From Duncaniella freteri (GTDB lineage: Bacteria > Bacteroidota > Bacteroidia > Bacteroidales > Muribaculaceae): 64,000 bases of DNA. The notes under the pieces were generated by a model that did no database searches, was not told where the DNA came from, and saw only the letters and a program-made list of their open reading frames with translations. Shown here one piece after another: positions 1 through 7,827 of this stretch. Every line of letters starts with the position of its first letter. The stretch's first letter is position 1. The stretch lies in NCBI RefSeq assembly GCF_004766125.1, contig NZ_SJSA01000001.1:372001-436000 (forward strand), read 5' to 3'. The translations under genes were made by a program, and so were the position numbers.

Positions 1-1180
1 TGAGAGCATTGACAATGCCGGCGATACGGCATCCATGGGTATACTCTCCGAAACTTATCACCTCAGGCACGAGAGCCCACATGTATCCGGTGGCTACAAT
101 CACACCTGTGGACTTAATAAACTGAGCCACATACACAAGCCACATATGAGAACGCAACGATTCCACCACGGAGATCACATAAAGCATCGCCATTCCCACG
201 ATCGCTACCGTAAGGAATATGTAGAACATACCTTTCTTTCCCACTGCACGCTTGATAGAGGGAATCATCGGCATGAAAATAAATGCAGGTATGGAACCAA
301 GCCCCATGAATATCGACAACTGGGCTGCCGAACCATGAAGATTATAGTTGATATAATAAGCTCCCGCAGAATTACCTATCGCCATCATGGCAAATGCCGT
401 AATAAAGAAGAAAGCAAGAACACGCAACGGCTTATTATGCACAAACTCCATCCAAAGGTCTGCAACCTTCACGTTTTCTGCATGGCTTTTATCCATCACC
501 ACCCTCTCACGGCTTTGGGAAAAGCAAAATATCAACAAGCCAAGACCTACAACACCATAAAGCATCATGGTCTTAAGCCAGGCACTATCGGATGTTGACA
601 TGTCAGTAGTCTCGGCCGAATCGAAAAAGCGTAGAACCAAGGGTATGCCCATTCCCACAGCAAGACCGCCTATGTTCGCCATAAACATCCTGACAGATGT
701 AAGAATGGTTATCTCATCGGTGCTGCGCGACAGAGAAGCATTAAGCGCACCATATGGTACGTTAACAAGGGTGTAACACATCGAGAGCCCGACATAGGTC
801 ACATAGGCATAAAGAAGAGACCCTGAAAAACCATTCCAAAAACATAGTATCGCAAATCCGGTCAGAGGCACACCGCCAGTAATAAGATAAGAGCGATATT
901 TACCCATCGAAGGATTACGCTTGTCGACAAATGTTCCTACAAGGGGGTCCCATATCACATCGATAATCCTGACTATAAGGAACATAACGGCAGCGACTTT
1001 GGGCAGAAGCCCGTAGACGTTGGTATAGAAGAAAAGCAAATACATGCTTATCGTCTGGTAAATAAGGTTTTGAGCCAAATCGCCGGAGCCGAAACCTACT
1101 CGTTGCATCCAGCTAAGCCGGCAGAAACTATCATCCCGATTTACAGGCACTGATGCTTCCATAGACATTTTAGTTTCCAT
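1..1180 (-). CDS. GPH-family sugar:cation symporter, C-terminus cut by window edge
   Basis: Inner-membrane importer of the glycoside-pentoside-hexuronide (MelB/XynP-like) branch of the major facilitator superfamily. Translating the minus strand from ATG at 1180 gives 393 residues running off the window with no stop. The start is chosen because a -7 box (1218-1225) lies about 38 bp upstream and the next in-frame residues lead directly into the first helix. Visible are about ten hydrophobic segments and the GPH signature after helix 2 (WDPLVGTFVDKRNPS then GKYRS), where the conserved Asp residues bind the coupling cation. It stands at the head of the xylan locus and is divergent from HTCS-1, so it most likely imports xylose, arabinose or short xylo-oligosaccharides released in the periplasm. 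The substrate is inferred from context only; the family assignment is firm. Confidence 0.88.
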   Translation of the reverse strand, partial: METKMSMEASVPVNRDDSFCRLSWMQRVGFGSGDLAQNLIYQTISMYLLFFYTNVYGLLPKVAAVMFLIVRIIDVIWDPLVGTFVDKRNPSMGKYRSYLITGGVPLTGFAILCFWNGFSGSLLYAYVTYVGLSMCYTLVNVPYGALNASLSRSTDEITILTSVRMFMANIGGLAVGMGIPLVLRFFDSAETTDMSTSDSAWLKTMMLYGVVGLGLLIFCFSQSRERVVMDKSHAENVKVADLWMEFVHNKPLRVLAFFFITAFAMMAIGNSAGAYYINYNLHGSAAQLSIFMGLGSIPAFIFMPMIPSIKRAVGKKGMFYIFLTVAIVGMAMLYVISVVESLRSHMWLVYVAQFIKSTGVIVATGYMWALVPEVISFGEYTHGCRIAGIVNAL

Positions 1181-1217
1181 TGTGTTTTAGATTCTACAGT
1201 ACTTTTTCTTGATTATG

Positions 1218-1316
1218 CAAATTTACTTAAGCATAACTTAAGTTATATATTAATACAATCTCATTTTCCTTCAAATCCGTAACATGCATGATACAATTAT
1301 CTTTCCCCATGTAACA
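1218..1316 (-). promoter_or_regulatory. Symporter promoter: -7 box plus phased operator motifs
   Basis: On the minus strand the -7 box TAAATTTG occupies 1225-1218 and no TTTG lies 19-21 bp upstream. On the + strand, motif copies of the xGTnnCA type start at 1257 (AATCTCA, 32 bp from the box), 1278 (CGTAACA, 21 bp further), 1289 (weak, TGATACA) and 1310 (TGTAACA). A second small structure, ACTTAAG repeated at 1225-1231 and 1236-1242 with the palindrome AACTTAAGTT at 1235-1244, sits between box and motifs. Read as an HTCS-dependent promoter; the evidence is by-eye comparison with four other promoters in the window. Confidence 0.55.
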
Positions 1317-1349
1317 TATATAACCTTGTAGTGCATTTTTATAATATTA

Positions 1350-1383
1350 CTTGTTAATTATAAGAAAATTACAATTATATTTG
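1350..1383 (+). promoter_or_regulatory. Candidate promoter of HTCS-1
   Basis: TATATTTG at 1376-1383 matches the Bacteroidetes -7 element TAnnTTTG. CTTG at 1350-1353 lies 22 bp upstream, one base longer than the usual spacer. Transcription would start near 1390, leaving about 57 nt of leader before the ATG at 1447. The HTCS-2 gene has the same TTG-N22-TAnnTTTG arrangement, which supports both. Confidence 0.5.
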
Positions 1384-1446
1384 CGAAATAGAATTTGTTA
1401 CACAGCCAAATCTAACATCTGATTCTCCGTCAACCTGTAATAAACC

Positions 1447-4400
1447 ATGAGAATTATCCATCTATTACTCACCACCATCATCTTCTTCTCGTCTGCCCTT
1501 ATATCAGAAGGACAGACCCACCGGCTGTTCTCCTCGGACAAAGACCTGTCAAGCAGCCTTATCAACGATGTATTTCAAGATTCCTATGGAATGATATGGA
1601 TAGCCACTGAAGATGGGCTCAACAGATATGACGGAGCTAAATTCACTGTGTACCGACGCTGCAATGACAGGCCGAACGGACTTGCCCATAACTTCGTAAA
1701 CTCTGTGTTTGAGGACAAGGACAGGAACCTTTTCATAGGCACACACAACGGCGCTCAGATGTATAACCGCGATGATGACACATTCTCGCCTCCGGCAGTT
1801 TTTGACAGCAACGGCAAAAGTCATACCGGAAACATCAAGTCATTCTTCCAGCGCGACAACGGAGAGATATGGATAGTGGGCAATATCACGGCCCCGATAA
1901 AATCGATTGAGAATGGCAAAATTAAGGTCAGGCATATCCCTGAGAGCAGAAAGCTGTTTGGCTTCAGCCATCAAGGCATAGAGGACAGTGCAGGCAACAT
2001 ATGGATCATAAAGGATGAGGCAGGGCTTTACCGTATAGACCGATCCGGCAAAATAAAACATTACTTCAGTAATCCTGACTCACCTGGGCTCGTATCTGTT
2101 GTCGAAAGCCCTGTATCAGGCTTGTTCTTCGGATCATATGACAAAGGACTGTTCCGCTACAATTACGATAAAGATTCATTCGAGCATATAGCCGACTGCC
2201 CAGGAGGCAGTATTATACGTGACCTATATGCCGACAAAAACGGCGACATATACATAGCCACCGACGGCAGAGGTCTGCTTAAATACTCTCGTGACACCCG
2301 AACTGTAAGCCAATTCTATGATGGGCTATGGTCGCTTGATGCAAGCGTGCAGAAAGTGCATAGTGTCACCAAGGACAATGACGGCAACATGTGGCTCGGC
2401 ATATATCAGAAAGGAGTGGAGCTGGTATCCAACCACCTCAATGCATTCAATTATCTCGGAAGCCGATCGGCTGTCAACAATATCATAGGCAACAGTTGTG
2501 TCACAGCGATACACAAGACCGGCGACGGACGTCTGTGGATAGGTACCGACAACGACGGCATATACATAGTGGACAAAAACCGCCAATCATCAAAACACTT
2601 GTCAGGCAACGGCATTCCGGAAGTCGTGCTATCGCTGTTTGAGGACAGTGCCGGGCGTATATGGGTAGGCTCTATCAGAGGCGAGGCTGGATATGTGGAC
2701 CAGACAACAGGAAAGTTCACCAGCATACCTATCTATGACATGAACGGAAAAAAAGTGGTGCGTATCTACAGTTACACCGAGGACAACAACGGCAACATAT
2801 GGATCGCCACAATGGGATTCGGACTGTTCCGCCACAACGTCGCAACCGGACAGACGACACAATGGAACCACGGACGCAAACAGTCCATATACTATATAGA
2901 TGCGATATACTTCTCTCAACAGTCAGGAGCATTATACCTCGGCACATACGACGGACTTGACATAATAGCCGACCCGACAAAAAACGAAGTAAAAAATTTC
3001 GAGGAAAAGAGCATTGTTTTTTCAATTCGTGAGGACAAGGCAGGAAACATATGGTTTGCCACCTCGGAAGGGCTCAAAATGCTTGATCCACTCACCGAAC
3101 AGACCGTCACCTATACAATTGATAACGGACTCCCGGTCAACACAGTATATTCACTTGAAGCATGCCAGGATGACATCTGGGCATCGACAACCAAAGGTCT
3201 TGCCCGACTTAACCGAAAGACCGGAACAATCACCAATTACTATATAGAAAACGGTCTGCAAGCCAACGAATTCTACAAAAACTCCTCTCTTTGCGACGAC
3301 GATACGTTATATTTCGGAGGCATAAACGGACTTAGCTACTTCAATCCCGATGCGGTGGTAAAGCCCGGCAGAAAGCTCAATGTACGAGTGACCGATCTGT
3401 ATGTCAACGGCATACCTGTAAACCGCAATCCTAAATTAGGCTCTATAGTAAAAGGTCCGGTATATGCTACCACCCAAATAAAAATTCCGAGTCCGAAAAC
3501 ACCTGTAGCACTCGAATTTGCCACATGCGAACTTGGTAACACCCAAAGCGTGACATATATGTACTCACTTGACGGCAAACCATGGGTGAGCCTCCCGCGA
3601 GAAAGCCGAATTGTGAGCTTCAGCAATATCACTGCCGGACACCACACTCTCGATATGAAAGTGATAGACAACGGTATCGAATCCAACATCAGCAGAGTCG
3701 ACCTGTACGTATCCCCTCTGTGGTACCAGTCAACATGTGCATACATCGTATACTCAATACTCATGGTTGTGATAGCATTCATGCTGTGGAGATTCATAAA
3801 AACCCGCAGCCATATGCGCAACCAAGCTCTTGAGCGGGAATATATGCGGCAAGTCAACGAGGCACGTATGCAATTCTTCATAAATGTGTCTCACGAGATC
3901 AGATCGCCGATGTCGCTAGTGATAGCTCCGCTACAAAAACTCATCTCACAGGAATCAGACACAACACGCCTGCGCTGCTACAACCTGATATACCGAAATG
4001 CCAAACGTGTGCTCCGACTGGTGAACGAGCTCATGGATATCCGAAAAATCGAAAAAGGACAGATGAACCTTATATACAAAGAGGTGCAGATTGTTCAGTT
4101 CATCGATGACATATATTACACCTATTCCGAAGCAATAGCAGCCAAAGGAATCAGCTTCTCATTCCATCATGAGGGGAATGATGGCCTTAAAGTGTGGATC
4201 GATACATCCAATTTTGATAAGGTGATAGTCAACCTGCTTTCCAATGCATTGAAATACACACCCTCAGGCGGAAGTATAAAAATATGGCTGTCTACTGTAC
4301 GAAACGCCACTGGCAAGGAAATGGCACAGATCAGTGTCACCGATACAGGCTGCGGCATACCCGATAAGGAGAAGCCACACATATTTGAACGATTCTATCA

Positions 4401-5439
4401 GGTGATGAACAACAATGCCGGAGGCTCAGGCGTGGGTCTGAATCTCACGGAAGCACTTGTGAAACTCCACCATGGAGATATCGAAGTCACCGACAATCCT
4501 GAAGGTCAAGGATCATGCTTCACTGTACGCATTCCGCTCGGACTTCCGCCAGCCGACACCAACCATGTGATCGACAATAATATCAAGACCGACGGACACT
4601 CTCTCGAAACCACTCTCCTACCCGACCTGCCATCGGAAAACAATACTCAGCAACTTAACTCCACAAAAGGCACTATCTTCATTGCTGAGGATGACGCGGA
4701 GATAAGAAACTATCTTAAGAATGAACTTTCCACCCATTACAGAGTCATTGCTTTCGAGAACGGCAAACTGGCTTTTGACGAAATGTTCAGGCACAAACCC
4801 GACCTTGTGATCAGCGACCTTATGATGCCTGAAATGAACGGTCTGACACTCGCTCAGAAGATAAAACAGAATGTGAACCTCAACCATATTCCGGTGATAC
4901 TCCTGACAGCCAAAGGGCGTGACGAGGATACTCTGGAAGGACTCAGAGCAGGTGCTGACGCATATATCTCTAAGCCGTTCAACATTGAGATACTACTGAC
5001 CACAATAAACAACCTGATACTCGTGCGAAAAAACCTGCAAAACATCTATTCTGGAAATCAGGCACAGAAAGAGCATCTTGAAGAGATTGGGGTCATATCA
5101 ACCAACGAAGCCCTACTCTCCAAGATAATGAAAGTGATAAACGCAAATATGGACAATGCCGATTTCACTGTGGAAGCTTTCGCTATAGAAGTAGGCATGA
5201 GCCGCGTGCATCTTCACAGAAAACTCAAGGAACTTACCAATCAGTCACCACGCGACTTCATACGCAACATGCGGCTGCAACAGGCATCCAGGCTACTGTC
5301 AGAAAACAAGTTGCCCATCTCGGAGGTAGCCTACATGGTAGGATTCAAAAATGCCAACCATTTCTCCGTTGCATTCAAAGAGCTATACGGCACCACGCCA
5401 TCCGCCTACATGGACTCAAACTCAATAGAAGGGTCCTGA
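1447..5439 (+). CDS. Hybrid two-component system regulator (HTCS-1), xylan locus
   Basis: One-protein sensor-regulator of 1330 residues. A signal peptide (about 1-23) precedes a periplasmic two-blade propeller sensor built of reg_prop repeats (recurring GNIWI / GRIWVG strands, about 30-660). A Y_Y_Y immunoglobulin-like domain (about 680-765) and one membrane helix (about 770-790) follow. In the cytoplasm come HisKA with the phospho-accepting His at 816 (SHEIRSPM), HATPase with the N box around N933 and G1 box from D966 (DTGCGIP), a receiver domain with phospho-acceptor Asp 1124 (ISDLMMPEMNG), and a C-terminal AraC-type HTH (about 1230-1325). HTCS sensors of this kind bind the oligosaccharide made by their own locus and activate its susCD and enzyme operons; xylo-oligosaccharide is the inferred ligand. 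All key residues are present, so it should be functional. Confidence 0.95.
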   Translation: MRIIHLLLTTIIFFSSALISEGQTHRLFSSDKDLSSSLINDVFQDSYGMIWIATEDGLNRYDGAKFTVYRRCNDRPNGLAHNFVNSVFEDKDRNLFIGTHNGAQMYNRDDDTFSPPAVFDSNGKSHTGNIKSFFQRDNGEIWIVGNITAPIKSIENGKIKVRHIPESRKLFGFSHQGIEDSAGNIWIIKDEAGLYRIDRSGKIKHYFSNPDSPGLVSVVESPVSGLFFGSYDKGLFRYNYDKDSFEHIADCPGGSIIRDLYADKNGDIYIATDGRGLLKYSRDTRTVSQFYDGLWSLDASVQKVHSVTKDNDGNMWLGIYQKGVELVSNHLNAFNYLGSRSAVNNIIGNSCVTAIHKTGDGRLWIGTDNDGIYIVDKNRQSSKHLSGNGIPEVVLSLFEDSAGRIWVGSIRGEAGYVDQTTGKFTSIPIYDMNGKKVVRIYSYTEDNNGNIWIATMGFGLFRHNVATGQTTQWNHGRKQSIYYIDAIYFSQQSGALYLGTYDGLDIIADPTKNEVKNFEEKSIVFSIREDKAGNIWFATSEGLKMLDPLTEQTVTYTIDNGLPVNTVYSLEACQDDIWASTTKGLARLNRKTGTITNYYIENGLQANEFYKNSSLCDDDTLYFGGINGLSYFNPDAVVKPGRKLNVRVTDLYVNGIPVNRNPKLGSIVKGPVYATTQIKIPSPKTPVALEFATCELGNTQSVTYMYSLDGKPWVSLPRESRIVSFSNITAGHHTLDMKVIDNGIESNISRVDLYVSPLWYQSTCAYIVYSILMVVIAFMLWRFIKTRSHMRNQALEREYMRQVNEARMQFFINVSHEIRSPMSLVIAPLQKLISQESDTTRLRCYNLIYRNAKRVLRLVNELMDIRKIEKGQMNLIYKEVQIVQFIDDIYYTYSEAIAAKGISFSFHHEGNDGLKVWIDTSNFDKVIVNLLSNALKYTPSGGSIKIWLSTVRNATGKEMAQISVTDTGCGIPDKEKPHIFERFYQVMNNNAGGSGVGLNLTEALVKLHHGDIEVTDNPEGQGSCFTVRIPLGLPPADTNHVIDNNIKTDGHSLETTLLPDLPSENNTQQLNSTKGTIFIAEDDAEIRNYLKNELSTHYRVIAFENGKLAFDEMFRHKPDLVISDLMMPEMNGLTLAQKIKQNVNLNHIPVILLTAKGRDEDTLEGLRAGADAYISKPFNIEILLTTINNLILVRKNLQNIYSGNQAQKEHLEEIGVISTNEALLSKIMKVINANMDNADFTVEAFAIEVGMSRVHLHRKLKELTNQSPRDFIRNMRLQQASRLLSENKLPISEVAYMVGFKNANHFSVAFKELYGTTPSAYMDSNSIEGS

Positions 5440-5530
5440 CATTTTGCAATGAAAAGGATGCATCAGGTCCTCCCCACCCTAATCCATACGGTAAAAATTT
5501 GGATGCGAAACAGGCTCCTTTATACAAACG

Positions 5531-5571
5531 CCCCTGCCACAGTCCATGTGAAACCATGACTGTAGCAGGGG
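5531..5571. terminator. Hairpin between convergent HTCS-1 and GH67 genes
   Basis: Inverted repeat with arms 5531-5548 and 5555-5571, starting CCCCTGC and ending GCAGGGG, with one small internal mismatch region and a 6-nt loop. It lies between the stop codons of two convergent genes. Neither side has a long T-run, so a bidirectional but weak terminator is likely. Confidence 0.6.
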
Positions 5572-5629
5572 TAAAATATTTCAATCAGAAGTTTTATGAC
5601 ATCCTCTTCATCCTGTCATACAACTTCTC

Positions 5630-7654
5630 CTATTTGTTAAATCCGGATTCAGGGCATTCCTCATTGGTAATGTCGAGCTTAAATTTCATCATATCATCAA
5701 GATCATGCACAGGCCGTTCTATCCCATAAGATATCGGCATGCCTGAAAATGTCGCGAAGTATTGCAGACATGCATCCTTCCACCACACAGCATCACGCGA
5801 CTGTATCCTGAGTTTGGACTGGACATCCCTGAAACGACGCGAATCGACATACGGCTCAGCCATATCCCACACACACTGAAATCTGCGGGCTTCAGATACT
5901 CCATGATCATAACGGTGACAGAGCTCGTCCCAGAGAGTGCGCCCACTGCGCATCTTATGCCCCCACGGCACATGATGGAACCATAACAGATACTCTTCAG
6001 GGCATGTGGAAACATCGCCATACAGCCGGCACAATGAATCGGGATACTGCGACACAGCATTGCTACCGGTTACACTGCGGTCAAAACCGATACCCTGCTT
6101 ATCAGCACGGTGATAATATGACGGCAACCAGTCATGACGAGCACCCGGGACTTCACACCAAGGCTCCGGACCATAATGGTGCCCCCATGCAAATATATGA
6201 TGCAGTCCGAGAGGCATCATATAATCCACAACAGCCTCCCTGCTGTCAAGCATCATCCCCTTGACAGGAGTTACAAAAGCACTGTCAGAACAGAATGTCT
6301 GTTTCAGCCATTCTTCAGCCACCTCGCCGGATGTCAAACCAGGATCCCAAGCCATACGGCCGAAAGCATACCAGTTGGACTGTCCGAAATGATGCCCGCA
6401 CCAGTTTACATCATCACCGGTATTAGCGACTCCGGCTATCCCCTTGAGACTCGACGGCGGTACAAAATCAAAGAACTCCTTCCATAACGGAGCGAGATAG
6501 GCAAGATGATTGGAGAACCCGAGATACTCCTGGGTAAGCTGCATCTCCACCATTGTCGGGGTGTGCTCAAGTGACGTAAACAAGGGACTATATGGCTCAC
6601 GAGGCTGGAAATCAATCGGGCCATTCTTTATCTGGACTATCACATTAGGTGCAAACTCTCCATCAAGTGGCTGAAACTCCAATGATGCCTGCTTGGCACG
6701 GTCACTGTCACTCGCACTATAGACAAAAGCACGCCACATCACTATGCCCCCATGACGAGCAAGCGCAGCGGCAAGCATATTGGCACCTTCGGCATGAGTA
6801 CGACCATAATCACACGGTCCGGGCTGCCCTTCGGAATTAGCCTTTACCAGAAAACCGCCGAAATCTGGTATAAGCCCATATATCTCATCGACTTTATCTT
6901 TCCACCATCTGCCCACACCTTTGTCGAGAGGATCAGCTGTAGGCAGACAACCCACAACCATAGGCGATGCAAAATTCACCGATATGTAAGTCTTCACACC
7001 ATAAGGACGGAGCTCATCGGCAATAGCTTTGACCTTTACAAGATTATCTTTAGTGAGAATGGTCGGTGAAGCATTCACATTATTGAGCACGGCACCATTT
7101 ATGCCTACCGAGGCATTTGCCCTTGCATACTCACGATAACGCGGAGCCACGACCCCCGGAAGCTCATCCCAACGCCACAGGCTATGTCCGGCATAACCAC
7201 GTTCAATACTCCCGTCAGGATTGTCCCAATGATTCAGGATACGCAAATCGAATGCAGGCATCTCACTCACATCGATATTCGACATGTCAGCTCCTGTATT
7301 CTGCATACGCAACAGATGATAGGCACCATACAACAACCCGGCATCTCCGGCTGACGTGATCTTAATCCCATTCTTGTCGGAAAAGATTCTGAAACTCTCC
7401 TTGCCGCCACCTTTTTTTAGCTCAAGCCTCACTGGTCCGCCTCGCCATCCGCCACGCAGTTCGGATAAGGCAATCTCTATCGATGGCGTCATAGAACCTC
7501 TGAACAGGACTTCGGCTCCGTTATATTTATCTCCACGAAGCCACAGACGTGAACCGTCCTCATCAGCAAGCTCACCGGCTACGGCACAGTTGAAGCCAAG
7601 CACCGAAGCGCATATCGCAAATGCGATCAAATAAAGACATTTCATTCTATTCAT
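5630..7654 (-). CDS. GH67 alpha-glucuronidase
   Basis: Removes 4-O-methyl-glucuronic acid from the non-reducing end of xylo-oligosaccharides. The protein has 674 residues from ATG 7654 (MNRMKCLYLIAFAICASV signal peptide). The open frame extends back to 7756 but that stretch runs through a terminator hairpin, so the later start is right. GH67 hallmarks are KANSEGQPGP with the catalytic acid at about E275, then FQPLDGEFAPN and VEMQLTQEYLGF carrying the expected Asp/Glu pair of the general base, and length typical of the family (about 660-720). It is encoded downstream of the GH43-GH10 gene on the same strand but behind an intrinsic terminator, so its dose is probably lower. It works with the two GH115 enzymes, which remove the same sugar from internal positions. 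Confidence 0.95.
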   Translation of the reverse strand: MNRMKCLYLIAFAICASVLGFNCAVAGELADEDGSRLWLRGDKYNGAEVLFRGSMTPSIEIALSELRGGWRGGPVRLELKKGGGKESFRIFSDKNGIKITSAGDAGLLYGAYHLLRMQNTGADMSNIDVSEMPAFDLRILNHWDNPDGSIERGYAGHSLWRWDELPGVVAPRYREYARANASVGINGAVLNNVNASPTILTKDNLVKVKAIADELRPYGVKTYISVNFASPMVVGCLPTADPLDKGVGRWWKDKVDEIYGLIPDFGGFLVKANSEGQPGPCDYGRTHAEGANMLAAALARHGGIVMWRAFVYSASDSDRAKQASLEFQPLDGEFAPNVIVQIKNGPIDFQPREPYSPLFTSLEHTPTMVEMQLTQEYLGFSNHLAYLAPLWKEFFDFVPPSSLKGIAGVANTGDDVNWCGHHFGQSNWYAFGRMAWDPGLTSGEVAEEWLKQTFCSDSAFVTPVKGMMLDSREAVVDYMMPLGLHHIFAWGHHYGPEPWCEVPGARHDWLPSYYHRADKQGIGFDRSVTGSNAVSQYPDSLCRLYGDVSTCPEEYLLWFHHVPWGHKMRSGRTLWDELCHRYDHGVSEARRFQCVWDMAEPYVDSRRFRDVQSKLRIQSRDAVWWKDACLQYFATFSGMPISYGIERPVHDLDDMMKFKLDITNEECPESGFNK

Positions 7655-7685
7655 AGTAAAATTTAAAGCCTTAATAAAATAAAAA

Positions 7686-7738
7686 AAGCATAGACCGGGG
7701 ATGAACTCCATGAGGTTGTCACACCCCGCTCTATGCTT
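7686..7738 (-). terminator. Intrinsic terminator between GH43-GH10 and GH67 genes
   Basis: On the minus strand the arms AAGCATAGA (7738-7730) and TCTATGCTT (7694-7686) enclose a second GGGG/CCCC pairing and are followed directly by a run of seven T and further T-rich sequence. The loop contains GACAACCTC (7720-7712). It lies inside an apparent two-gene operon, so it probably lets only part of the transcripts into GH67. Confidence 0.8.
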
Positions 7739-7827
7739 AAAATAGTAACCTAACAAATCTTTTTACCTTTTTCTGCTTACCCTGCTGTTTTTTTCTTTTT
7801 TACCATTGAAATCTATATAAAGTCAGG

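Noticed and set aside
35..776. Open frames on the + strand across the first 780 bases
   Set aside because: They are antisense to the symporter gene, whose translation shows clear membrane helices and the GPH signature.
7655..7756. N-terminal extension of the GH67 protein
   Set aside because: It runs through the terminator hairpin and puts 34 non-signal residues ahead of a normal signal peptide.
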